Shown here one piece after another: positions 7,756 through 14,714 of a stretch of DNA of 14,760 bases. The stretch is taken from NCBI RefSeq assembly GCF_042665255.1, contig NZ_JBHTCD010000059.1. One strand, 5' to 3'. How positions within the stretch are numbered: the stretch's first letter is position 1; each line of letters opens with the position of its first letter. Origin of the DNA: Insolitispirillum peregrinum. GTDB taxonomy: Bacteria; Pseudomonadota; Alphaproteobacteria; Rhodospirillales; Rhodospirillaceae. The notes below the pieces were generated by a model. That model did no database searches, was not told the DNA's origin, and worked only from the letters and a program-made list of their open reading frames with translations. A program made the translations under genes and the position numbers.

Positions 7756-8736
7756 ATGATCAGGAACCCCGTAATCGACAAGGTTCTGGAGCCGCTGTCG
7801 TCGGTTTACAACGATCCGACGACGGTTGAAATCCGGATGGTGCAGCCCGGCCAGTTGATCATCGACCGGCGCGGCACCGGCAAACGCCGTGCCGAGGTAC
7901 CGGAGCTGACGGTGGCCAGGGTGGAAACCATCTGCAAGACGCTGGCCTATCATGCCAGCATCAATTTTGACCCCATCGTCGCCCCAAAGCTCTCCTGCAT
8001 CCTGCCCGACCGGCACCGTTTCGAGTGCCTGGTCGGCGGCTCTGTGCAGAGCCAGGTGTCGCTGGCCATTCGTTGCAAGCATGCGTTCGTCCCCACCTGG
8101 GAACAGGTGGGGGCAACCCCCGAGGTGGTGGCGTTCCTGCAAGCCGCCATTGAACGCGAAGACAACATCATCGTCTCCGGTGCCACCAACACCGGCAAGA
8201 CCACCCTGCTGAACCGCTTGCTGACCTTCCTGCCCGAAAACCGCCGCGTGATTGCCGCCGAGGATACCCCCGAGCTGGAGATTGCCCGCTTCTGGGATGG
8301 GGTGGGGCTGATGGCCGGGCGCGATGCTGCCGATGGCGGCGGGATGGTCGATTGGCGTCAGATGTACGACCACCTGATGCGGGCGACGCCCGATCATGTG
8401 ATCTTCGGCGAAATCAGCACCACCAACAGCTTTGCCGCACTGGCTGCCCTGAATGCCGGGATTACCGGCTTCATGTGCACAATTCACGCAGAAAGCCCGC
8501 AGCAGGCGCTTGACCGCAAATTCGAGCAGAACATCGCCTGGTCCGGCCAGTCGATGCCCCGCGTCTCCGAGTTCCTGCGCGAGCTGGTCGATCTGGTGAT
8601 CCAGATCAAGCGCACGCCTGACGGCATGCGACGGATTACCGACCTGTACCAGCCCCGGCTGGACCGCTGGATCATGCGGAATGGCGTGGTGCAGCCGGTG
8701 CTGGATGGACGGCAGAAGAAGGGGGAAGCGGCATGA
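7756..8736 (+). CDS. virB11: VirB11-family T4SS hexameric ATPase
   Basis: This 326-residue cytoplasmic traffic ATPase would power T4SS assembly and substrate handling. The N-terminal domain covers about 1-125. In the C-terminal RecA-like domain are the Walker A motif GATNTGKTT (142-150, K148), the acidic box AAEDTPEL (E169/D170), the Walker B region HVIFGEI (214-220, E219) and the His box CTIHAESP (H244). Length fits the family. The Walker B region is unusual: GEI is followed by STTNSF, where VirB11 proteins usually have an arginine (GEVRG-like). The ATG at 7756 is 2 bases after the repeat gene's stop, with GGGGTGG upstream. A GTG at 7747, in frame and inside the previous gene, is a less likely start. 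The end overlaps the next gene in an ATGA. Confidence 0.94.
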   Translation: MIRNPVIDKVLEPLSSVYNDPTTVEIRMVQPGQLIIDRRGTGKRRAEVPELTVARVETICKTLAYHASINFDPIVAPKLSCILPDRHRFECLVGGSVQSQVSLAIRCKHAFVPTWEQVGATPEVVAFLQAAIEREDNIIVSGATNTGKTTLLNRLLTFLPENRRVIAAEDTPELEIARFWDGVGLMAGRDAADGGGMVDWRQMYDHLMRATPDHVIFGEISTTNSFAALAALNAGITGFMCTIHAESPQQALDRKFEQNIAWSGQSMPRVSEFLRELVDLVIQIKRTPDGMRRITDLYQPRLDRWIMRNGVVQPVLDGRQKKGEAA

Positions 8737-9185
8737 AACAGGCCATCTGTGTAACCCGCTTCAGGACATGCCTCCATCACTACGTTCATTCCGTGCCGGT
8801 GGGGTCATTTCTGTCTGCCGTCTTTATCATCCTCTTCACCGGGGAACTCCTTCCAATTGCAGCCTACATTCTGGGGTGCCTGGGGCTTTTTGCCTTGTTC
8901 TCGGCAGATGTCCAAAGGAATGGCGACCCCTTGGCGGGGGTGAAAGTGCTGATCCGTGGGCGGCCTTACGGGTTTGAACGGGGATTTTCGCTGTTCGCCA
9001 ATGCCTCATATCCACTGACGGTCTTGCTGCCGGTCATCAGCTCGCTGGAGCGTAGCGGCTTATACCCGTCAGCCGTTTCGGACCTGCTGGTCCATATCGT
9101 TCTGAGCTGCTGCATCCGGGATGGTTTTGGCACCCTGATGTCCATCGCACAGCAGCAGTTGGCGGAAGAAGGGGACGCGGCATGA
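8733..9185 (+). CDS. Small multi-span membrane protein between virB11 and virD4
   Basis: This 150-residue protein is of unknown family. Two hydrophobic segments lie at about 22-57 (FLSAVFIILF, LLPIAAYILGCLGLFALF), then a basic loop with LIRGRPYGFERG, and two further hydrophobic stretches at about 92-103 and 115-130 (LLVHIVLSCC). The tail is acidic. It overlaps virB11 by an ATGA at 8733 and virD4 by an ATGA at 9182, with GGGGGAAG just upstream of its start, so it is translated as part of the operon. It may be distantly related to the small membrane proteins at 11179 and 14018: similar size, a hairpin, an RG-containing loop, and a last helix with a Ser-Cys pair. That relation is weak. An inner-membrane accessory or exclusion role is conceivable, but nothing in the sequence decides it. 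Confidence 0.75.
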   Translation: MKQAICVTRFRTCLHHYVHSVPVGSFLSAVFIILFTGELLPIAAYILGCLGLFALFSADVQRNGDPLAGVKVLIRGRPYGFERGFSLFANASYPLTVLLPVISSLERSGLYPSAVSDLLVHIVLSCCIRDGFGTLMSIAQQQLAEEGDAA

Positions 9186-10936
9186 TCCTCCGTCTTCTGC
9201 TGATCCTTTTGCCGCTGGCCGCCGTGCCGGTCATTGGCTGGGTCTGGTCCAGCCAGTTCGGCTTTGATGCCACCAGCCGTGACCACTGGCGGTGGGTCAG
9301 GGCCTATGTGGTGGACTATCATCAGGCCCCTCCGTTCCTGCTCTATGGCCTGTATGCCGAGGCGGGATTGATGCTGGCTCTGGTGCTGATCTTCCCGTTG
9401 ACCGTCAACCGGGTTCGGGCGGCGACCAAAAGCGGCAAGCATGGCTCTGACACCCTGCACGGCTCGGCCCGCTGGGCGCAGTGGAGTGATATCCGCCGCG
9501 CTGGCTTGACCGGCACCAGGGGCGTGGTGGTCGGTGGGGTGGAGCGGTTTGGCCGCACACGCACCCTGCGCCATGACGGGCCGGAGCATATCCTGTGCTT
9601 TGCCCCCACCCGCTCCGGCAAGGGGGTGACGCTGGTTCTGCCGACCCTTTTGCAATGGGAGCATTCGGTTCTCGTCCTTGACATCAAGGGCGAGAACTAC
9701 GCCAAAACGGCAGGCTGGCGGGCCAGCCTTGGCCACAAGATCCTGAAGTTCGATCCCACCAGCGAAAGCGGTGGCGCACGGTTCAATCCGCTGGCGGAAA
9801 TCCGGCTGGGCACCAACCATGAAATTGCCGATGCCCAGAATGTGGCGATGATGATCATCGACCCGGACGGCAAGGGGCTGCGCGATTTCTGGATGCAGTC
9901 AGGGTTTGGCTGGCTGACGGCTGGCATGCTGCACGTTCTTTACCGGGTCAAGGCCGAAGAACAGCGTACTGCCTCGCTGCGCGACGTGTCGCTGTTCCTG
10001 TCGGCCCCCAGCAATGCCGGTGAGCCGGTCACCGACGAAGACGGCCTGTCGGTGATGCTGCGCGGGATGATCGCCTTTGATCACTGCCTGAACGGCGACC
10101 CGCGTGAAGCCATCAACAAGCTGGTCCACACGGCGGCGCAGGAAATGCTTGACCGTGCCGGTGCCGAGCGGTCTGGCGTGCATTCCTCGGCAATTGTCAA
10201 GCTGGCCCTGTACCGCGACCCGATTGTTGCGGCCAACATCGCGGAGAGTGACTTCAAGCTCTCTGACCTGATGAACGGCGACACGGCGGCAGCGCTGTAT
10301 CTGGTGGTGCCGCCGTCCGACATCGACCGCCTGCGGCCTTTACTGCGCATCATCATGAATCTGGTGCTGACCCGCCAGACCGCCGAAATGCGCTTTGACG
10401 GCCAGAAAAGCTACCGCCACCGGCTGCTGTTGATGCTCGACGAGTTCACCAGCATCGGCAAGCTGGAAATCTTCGAGCGTGCGCTGGCCTTCATGGCGGG
10501 CTACGGGCTGAAAGCCTTCATCATCATCCAGGACCCGGCCCAGCTCCAGAAGGAGTACGGCAGGGAAAACGCCATCATGGGCAATTGCCACCTGCGCATT
10601 GCCTACGCCCCCAACACCCCGGAGGCGGCGGAAGTCCTGTCAAAAATGACCGGCAAGACCACCATCGTGCAGGAAAAACGCTCGACCAGCCGGAAGGGCC
10701 TCCAGCTCGTTGGCAACAATTCCGACAGCCTGAACGAAGTCGCCCGCCCCCTGCTGACGCCTGACGAATGCATGACCCTGCCGGGTCTTCATCTCCAGGG
10801 CAGCAAGGTCATTCCCGGCGACATGCTGATTTTCCCCGCAGGCTTCCCGGCCATCCATGGCCGCCAGAAGCTCTACTTCCAGGACCGCACCTTACAACAG
10901 CGCAGCCAAATGCCCGTACCGGGTTGCCCTCAGTAG
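9182..10936 (+). CDS. virD4: VirD4/TraG-family type IV coupling protein
   Basis: This 584-residue coupling ATPase would link the relaxosome or protein substrate to the T4SS channel at the inner membrane. Two N-terminal membrane segments lie at about 3-22 and 52-74. The family signature LHGSARWAQWSDIRRAGL follows at 92-109. The Walker A motif is APTRSGKG (141-148, K147) and Walker B is LLLMLDEFTSIG (D420, E421). The GHKILKFDPT and RFNPL motifs and the FIIIQDPAQL segment are also typical of VirD4. The C-terminal HGRQKLYFQDRT resembles the usual closing segment, with only a short tail and no acidic extension. The start overlaps the previous stop (ATGA) with GGAAGAAGGGG upstream. Its stop overlaps the convergent minus-strand gene by 7 bases. 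Confidence 0.95.
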   Translation: MILRLLLILLPLAAVPVIGWVWSSQFGFDATSRDHWRWVRAYVVDYHQAPPFLLYGLYAEAGLMLALVLIFPLTVNRVRAATKSGKHGSDTLHGSARWAQWSDIRRAGLTGTRGVVVGGVERFGRTRTLRHDGPEHILCFAPTRSGKGVTLVLPTLLQWEHSVLVLDIKGENYAKTAGWRASLGHKILKFDPTSESGGARFNPLAEIRLGTNHEIADAQNVAMMIIDPDGKGLRDFWMQSGFGWLTAGMLHVLYRVKAEEQRTASLRDVSLFLSAPSNAGEPVTDEDGLSVMLRGMIAFDHCLNGDPREAINKLVHTAAQEMLDRAGAERSGVHSSAIVKLALYRDPIVAANIAESDFKLSDLMNGDTAAALYLVVPPSDIDRLRPLLRIIMNLVLTRQTAEMRFDGQKSYRHRLLLMLDEFTSIGKLEIFERALAFMAGYGLKAFIIIQDPAQLQKEYGRENAIMGNCHLRIAYAPNTPEAAEVLSKMTGKTTIVQEKRSTSRKGLQLVGNNSDSLNEVARPLLTPDECMTLPGLHLQGSKVIPGDMLIFPAGFPAIHGRQKLYFQDRTLQQRSQMPVPGCPQ

Positions 10937-11160
10937 CGACCAAAACGCTCATTTAGCCGCAATATTTCTTCATATGGGATGTTCTCGCTATGATCGAAGA
11001 GAAAAGTGTAGCCAGTAGCAAGGATAATCATCACTGCGATGAGTTGGGCCATAAATTTTTGGAGCCAGGACTCAGCAAGCGAATTACAAAAGATGGCTGT
11101 TGCCGCGACGATGAAGGCAACGAACACGCCAAAAGAGATCAATTCCAAAATATCGGCCAT
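10930..11160 (-). CDS. Small two-span membrane protein, minus strand
   Basis: This 76-residue protein is of unknown family. Hydrophobic helices lie at about 5-25 (LISFGVFVAFIVAATAIF) and 36-55 (FMAQLIAVMIILATGYTFLF), with a charged, Arg/Glu-rich tail. The start has GGAA 7 bases upstream (plus-strand TTCC at 11168-11171). It is the only convincing minus-strand gene in the window and lies in the lowest-GC stretch: by hand count about 46 % GC over 10981-11280, against 67-70 % in sampled lines of virD4 and topB. Its stop overlaps virD4's stop region. It is probably an acquired gene with its own promoter. The competing reading is the opposite strand, where an ORF stays open from 10990; that stretch has an unusually charged composition, as expected from the complement of membrane helices. 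Confidence 0.6.
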   Translation of the reverse strand: MADILELISFGVFVAFIVAATAIFCNSLAESWLQKFMAQLIAVMIILATGYTFLFDHSENIPYEEILRLNERFGRY

Positions 11161-11178
11161 ACTTTCATTCCAGTTCTG

Positions 11179-11565
11179 GTGGAAGCGCTCAGCGTCTTCT
11201 TGATATATGCCCTAAACCCATACACCTGCATGATTATTATCATGGTTGTTGGTGTGCTTGGAGCGTTAACGGCTCCAGGGGCCTTCTTCATCAAACTTTA
11301 CACAACAAGCGCTGCGCTTCGCCGGGGAGCGTTGCCGACCTCGCTTGCTCTTGTTGCCTGCTTATTCGTCGCAACCCAAAGCTCCGGGCTGACTGACCAG
11401 CAGCTTTTTGAAGCCCTCATAACAGGCAGCCCGGTTCCGCAAGCCTTTTACAGCGCTGTGTTTTTTCTCCTGATTGGCACCGTCCAGGCCCTCGGATGGC
11501 TGTTCACCGGATCGGATGCTGTCATCGCCGTTATCAAGGCTCGTCGAACCTCGGATCAACAGTGA
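11179..11565 (+). CDS. Small membrane protein, 5' end uncertain or displaced
   Basis: The frame encodes hydrophobic helices (ALSVFLIYAL, MIIIMVVGVLGAL, SLALVACLFVA, and a last one with VQALGWLF). It resembles the protein at 14018-14497. LIYALNPYTC matches LITALFPAFC. After a shared LRRG, a G-x-P-x-P motif stands at the same distance in both (ending at the 37th residue), followed by QA 16 residues later. The start is unclear. GTG at 11179 gives 128 residues, ATG at 11230 gives 111 but cuts the first conserved helix, and ATG at 10990 gives 191 but runs antisense through the minus-strand gene. No good ribosome binding site precedes any of them. The 5' end may therefore have been lost when the low-GC segment arrived, leaving a remnant; this is inference. 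Confidence 0.5.
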   Translation: MEALSVFLIYALNPYTCMIIIMVVGVLGALTAPGAFFIKLYTTSAALRRGALPTSLALVACLFVATQSSGLTDQQLFEALITGSPVPQAFYSAVFFLLIGTVQALGWLFTGSDAVIAVIKARRTSDQQ

Positions 11566-11581
11566 TCCCTCTCATCCTCAC

Positions 11582-11588
11582 GAGGAGA
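11582..11588 (+). promoter_or_regulatory. Ribosome binding site deciding the topB start
   Basis: GAGGAGA lies 6 bases before the ATG at 11595. It selects the start that gives MRLIIAEKP, the normal beginning of topoisomerase III, over the open frame reaching back to 11496. Confidence 0.85.
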
Positions 11589-11594
11589 CAGTCC

Positions 11595-13640
11595 ATGCGC
11601 CTGATCATTGCTGAAAAACCCGCCGTTGCCGCCGCCATCGCCGCTGCCTTTGGTGGAGGATCAAAGACCGCCTCAGCCTACCGCCTGTCCAATGGCGATG
11701 CGGTCACCTGGCTCTACGGCCACATCATCCGGCTCGGCGAGCCGGATGAACACGATGAAAAATACAAACGCTGGGACATGTCGGCCCTGCCGATCCACTG
11801 GCCGGTGAAGCTGGTTCTTCAGCCCGACCATAAAGCCCATTACGAGGCGATTGTTGCCCTTGCCCGGCAGGCCGACGAGCTGGTGCATGCCGGTGACCCC
11901 GACCCCGAGGGGCAGCGGCTGGTTGACGAGGTGATCGAATACGCCGGACTGACCGACAAACCGTGTCGGCGGGTACTGATCAACGACAACAACCCCGGCC
12001 CGATCCGTGCCGCCTTTGAGGTGATGCGCGACAACGCCGACTATCAGCCTCTTTCGCTGTCAGCTCTGGCGCGGGCGGTCAGCGACCAGCGGTATGGCTT
12101 CAACATGACCCGCGCCTGCACGCTGGCGGCGCGGGCGAAAGGCGTTGATGGCGTGTTGTCGGTCGGGCGGGTACAGACCCCGATCCTCGGGCTGGTGGTT
12201 GCCCGCGACAAGGCCCATGAGGGCCACGCGAAGAGCCATTACCACACCGTCAAGGCCACCCTGTCGGTCGGAGGCCAGGAGGTTACCGCCACCTGCCAGC
12301 CGGGCAAGGATGATCCGGTGGACGACAAGGGCCGCCTGACCAATCCCGCCGTTGCACAGGCGATGGTCAACAGCCTGCGCGGACAGACCGCCACCGTGCA
12401 GGCGGCGACCACCACCGCCCGGCAACAGGCCGCACCGTTGCCCTATAACCTGCTGGCCCTGCAAGCGGATGCTGCCGGGGCCTGGCGTTTCAGCCCCAAG
12501 CAGGTGATGGAACTCACCCAGTCCCTGCGCGACAAGCACAATGCCATTACCTACAACCGCTCGGACTGCCGCTATCTGAATGGCGAGCGTCACGCCGAAG
12601 CCCCGGCGCTGCTGGCGGCTCTGGCCGGAGTGTTTGGCGAGCTGGTGGCCGGAGCAAACCCGACGCTGCGCAGCAAGGCCTTTGACAGCAGCAAGGTCAC
12701 CGCCCACCACGCCATCATCCCGACCGAACGGGTGCCCGATCTGACGGCACTCAGCAAGGACGAAGCCCGCATTTACCAGATGATCGTCCGGCAGTACGTG
12801 GCGCAGTTCTACCCGCCCGAACAGTGGCGGTCTACCGAAGTCGTTTTCTCGGCCAATGGTCATGTTTTGAAGGCTACCGGTCGGGTTGATGTCGCCGCTG
12901 GCTGGCGGGTGTTGTACGGCAAGGAAGAGGTTGATGCCGCCACCGAAGATGATCAGGAAGGCCGCAGCAATCTGGAAGCCTTGAAGCGGGGCAACCAGGG
13001 AATGGTGAAGGACGCTGCCAGCCAGCAAGGCACCACCAAGCCGCCGCCGCGCTACACCATGAAAACCCTGCTGCAAGACCTGACACGGGTCTCGAAGTAC
13101 GTCACCGATCCGAAAATCAGGGCGTTGCTGCTGGCAAAGGATGCCGACAAGCAGGACGAGGCCGGTGGGATTGGCACCCCGGCCACCCGCGACAGCCACA
13201 TCGAAACCCTGTTCAAGCGGGGCTTTGTTGAGGAAAAGGGCGCGGTACTGCTCTCCACAAAACTGGGGCGCTCGTTCCACGATGCTTTGCCCGCCCTTGC
13301 CGTCAAACCGGACCTGACCGCCCTGTGGGACGAGCAACAGCGGCAAATCGAAGCCGGGGTGCTGGATTTCCGCACGGTGATCAGGGGGGTGGACGCCACC
13401 ATCGCCGCCGAAGTCGCCCGCATCAAGGAGCACGGCCTGAGCATCGCCAGCTCTGCCCCGGTCTGCCCGGTCTGTGGCAAGGGCCACCTGCGCAAACGCA
13501 GCAGCACCAAGGGCGATTTCTGGGCCTGCTCGGCATACCCCGCCTGCAAGGCAACCTGTCCCGATACCAAAGGCAAGCCGGACATGAGCCCGCGCAAAGC
13601 CACCTCGACCCGCAAGCCCGGCAAGGCCGTGGCCTCTTAA
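11595..13640 (+). CDS. topB: DNA topoisomerase III (type IA, TraE/TopB-like)
   Basis: This 681-residue type IA topoisomerase cuts one strand through a 5'-phosphotyrosyl link and can decatenate or relax DNA in transfer intermediates. The Toprim domain begins LIIAEKP (E7) and carries HAGDPDPEG (D101, D103, E105), which bind Mg2+. The conserved SVGRVQTP is at 189-196. The catalytic tyrosine is Y320 in ITYNRSDC, where cellular enzymes usually have YPRT/S. HHAIIPTE follows near residue 375. A C-terminal four-cysteine zinc ribbon (C624, C627, C645, C651) is followed by a basic tail rich in K/R/S/T that may bind DNA. Plasmid-borne topoisomerase III genes such as RP4 traE occur near transfer genes. 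ssb follows 13 bases downstream, so the two are likely cotranscribed. Confidence 0.95.
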   Translation: MRLIIAEKPAVAAAIAAAFGGGSKTASAYRLSNGDAVTWLYGHIIRLGEPDEHDEKYKRWDMSALPIHWPVKLVLQPDHKAHYEAIVALARQADELVHAGDPDPEGQRLVDEVIEYAGLTDKPCRRVLINDNNPGPIRAAFEVMRDNADYQPLSLSALARAVSDQRYGFNMTRACTLAARAKGVDGVLSVGRVQTPILGLVVARDKAHEGHAKSHYHTVKATLSVGGQEVTATCQPGKDDPVDDKGRLTNPAVAQAMVNSLRGQTATVQAATTTARQQAAPLPYNLLALQADAAGAWRFSPKQVMELTQSLRDKHNAITYNRSDCRYLNGERHAEAPALLAALAGVFGELVAGANPTLRSKAFDSSKVTAHHAIIPTERVPDLTALSKDEARIYQMIVRQYVAQFYPPEQWRSTEVVFSANGHVLKATGRVDVAAGWRVLYGKEEVDAATEDDQEGRSNLEALKRGNQGMVKDAASQQGTTKPPPRYTMKTLLQDLTRVSKYVTDPKIRALLLAKDADKQDEAGGIGTPATRDSHIETLFKRGFVEEKGAVLLSTKLGRSFHDALPALAVKPDLTALWDEQQRQIEAGVLDFRTVIRGVDATIAAEVARIKEHGLSIASSAPVCPVCGKGHLRKRSSTKGDFWACSAYPACKATCPDTKGKPDMSPRKATSTRKPGKAVAS

Positions 13641-13646
13641 AAGGAG
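13641..13646 (+). promoter_or_regulatory. Ribosome binding site of ssb
   Basis: AAGGAG lies directly after the topB stop and 7 bases before the ssb ATG, fixing that start. Confidence 0.82.
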
Positions 13647-13653
13647 CAAGAGC

Positions 13654-14031
13654 ATGTCTGGTTGTTTGAACCGCGTCACCCTGATCGGCTACCTCGGCGG
13701 AGATCCCGAACAGCGCACCACTCAGGCCGGGGAAGCGGTTGTCAGTTTTACCCTGGCAACCACCGATAGCTGGAAAGACCGCAACAGCGGTGAAAAACGC
13801 GACCGCACCGAATGGCACCGGGTCGTGGTGTTCAATCCGGGCCTGGTCAAAGTGGCCGGGCAGTACCTCAAAAAGGGCAGCAAAGCCTTTGTCGAGGGAG
13901 AGCTGCGCACCCGCAAATGGACCGATCAGAACGGGACCGAGCGCTTTGCGACCGAAGTCATCCTCAGCCAGCTCCTGCTGCTCGACCGGGCTGGCTCCCC
14001 TGATGGTGGAATGGCTCATGGCGTCCAATGA
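13654..14031 (+). CDS. ssb: Single-stranded DNA-binding protein, short form
   Basis: This 125-residue OB-fold SSB binds single-stranded DNA as a tetramer. The N-terminal CLNRVTLIGYLGGDPE and the TEWHRVVVF segment are characteristic. W40, W54 and F60 match the DNA-stacking residues of the E. coli protein and W89 sits next to the equivalent W88. YLKKGSKAFVEGELRTRKW and the FATEVI strand complete the fold. It is notably short: the fold ends at about residue 112 and only a dozen residues follow. The flexible linker and acidic DDDIPF-like tip that recruit replication and repair proteins are absent. The last 14 bases overlap the next gene. Its place after topB suggests protection of transferred single strands. 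Confidence 0.94.
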   Translation: MSGCLNRVTLIGYLGGDPEQRTTQAGEAVVSFTLATTDSWKDRNSGEKRDRTEWHRVVVFNPGLVKVAGQYLKKGSKAFVEGELRTRKWTDQNGTERFATEVILSQLLLLDRAGSPDGGMAHGVQ

Positions 14032-14497
14032 CAACGGCACCCAGACCAGTGGTGACAGCAACGAAATCGGAAAAAGTGCTGAAAAGCTCTCTCATCTGAT
14101 CTTGTCCCTCGGTCTCTGGTGTCTGATCACCGCACTGTTCCCGGCCTTTTGCACGGTACAGGCCGCACTCTTCATCGTGCTGGTTCTGGCAATGCTAGGG
14201 GCGAGTTATGGCTCCGACAAATGGATTTCAGGGCTTCGCCCCCTGCGGCGGGGCATGGTCGGGATGGTCAGCAGTACCGGCGTCGGAGCGGCTGTCGTTG
14301 AGCTGACCATCAAAAAGACGCCGCCCGATCTGGTGGCGTCCGTCTCCGCAGGAGAGCCCCTTCCCGGTGTTGTCTGGCTTTACCTGCTGTTGAGCATCGT
14401 TTCCTGCACGCAAGCAGCCCTGACCCTCCACCTTGTCTGCCTGCAACAGGAAGAACCAGCATCCATCTTTCTGAGAAAGGTATTTCGCCATGTCTGA
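14018..14497 (+). CDS. Small multi-span membrane protein after ssb
   Basis: This 159-residue protein is of unknown family. A polar N-terminus (about 1-24) is followed by hydrophobic segments at about 26-62 (LILSLGLWCLITAL, ALFIVLVLAML), a basic RPLRRG turn at 74-79, a third segment near 80-96, and a last one at about 117-142 (VVWLYLLLSIVSC). The ATG at 14018 is chosen because GGTGGA stands 7 bases upstream; an in-frame ATG at 14003 has no such site, and the open frame back to 13739 is only an overprint on ssb. It overlaps ssb by 14 bases and the next gene by 8, so it is translationally linked to both. It appears to be a divergent paralog of the protein at 11179-11565 (shared LI.AL.P..C, LRRG, G.P.P and QA at matching distances). 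Confidence 0.75.
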   Translation: MASNDNGTQTSGDSNEIGKSAEKLSHLILSLGLWCLITALFPAFCTVQAALFIVLVLAMLGASYGSDKWISGLRPLRRGMVGMVSSTGVGAAVVELTIKKTPPDLVASVSAGEPLPGVVWLYLLLSIVSCTQAALTLHLVCLQQEEPASIFLRKVFRHV

Positions 14498-14714
14498 CTT
14501 CAACAATGACAACGACAACGACAAAGCAGAACAGAACCTGCGGCAGGCTGCGGCCATCGTGGACCAGCAGCTTGATGCCGGTCAGATGGTCGAGGTTGAT
14601 CCCGAGCTGGCCGAGTTCATGGGCATCATCGCTGACGATTTCCCCGAAGAGGACGCGCTGGAGGCGCATCTGTTCCCCTATGGCCGTGACGGTGAGAAAG
14701 GGGGTGAAGCATGA
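14490..14714 (+). CDS. Small acidic soluble protein, unknown function
   Basis: This 74-residue protein is of unknown family. It starts with an Asn/Asp-rich stretch (DFNNDNDNDK) and continues with a helical, strongly acidic middle (AAIVDQQLDAG, VEVDPELAEFMG, DDFPEEDALEAHLF). There is no signal peptide or membrane segment, so it is probably cytoplasmic. It starts 8 bases inside the previous gene, with AGAAAGG about 10 bases upstream, and its stop overlaps the next start in an ATGA, preceded by GGGGGTG. The compact overlap supports it as a real gene. Its function cannot be told from the sequence; an adaptor or DNA-mimic role would be speculation. Confidence 0.7.
   Translation: MSDFNNDNDNDKAEQNLRQAAAIVDQQLDAGQMVEVDPELAEFMGIIADDFPEEDALEAHLFPYGRDGEKGGEA

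Larger units (their letters stand above)
10937..11594. other. Low-GC interruption between virD4 and topB
   Basis: This stretch breaks the tight + strand packing seen elsewhere. Hand counts give about 43-48 % GC per 60-base line from 10981 to 11280, rising to about 57 % from 11281 to 11460, against about 67-70 % in sampled lines of virD4 and topB. It contains the minus-strand 76-residue gene and the + strand gene with a doubtful start. I see no terminal inverted repeats, transposase or clear target duplication at its edges. The change reads as acquired DNA or a replaced segment. Confidence 0.55.

Noticed and set aside
11195..11240. Possible minus-strand promoter for the 76-residue gene
   Set aside because: A TATATC-like box is present, but I see no matching -35 element at the right spacing, so it is not listed as a feature.
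11574..11587. Small inverted repeat TCCTC-AC-GAGGA overlapping the topB ribosome binding site
   Set aside because: The two-base loop is too tight for the full stem and the shortened stem is very weak, so control by a hairpin is not supported.
12060..13679. Long minus-strand open frame opposite topB and the start of ssb
   Set aside because: The + strand carries an intact topoisomerase III with all catalytic motifs. The antisense frame shows only compositional openness.
13739..14017. Upstream extension of the membrane protein frame inside ssb
   Set aside because: It overprints the SSB OB-fold; the ATG at 14018 has a suitable ribosome binding site and begins the protein-like part.
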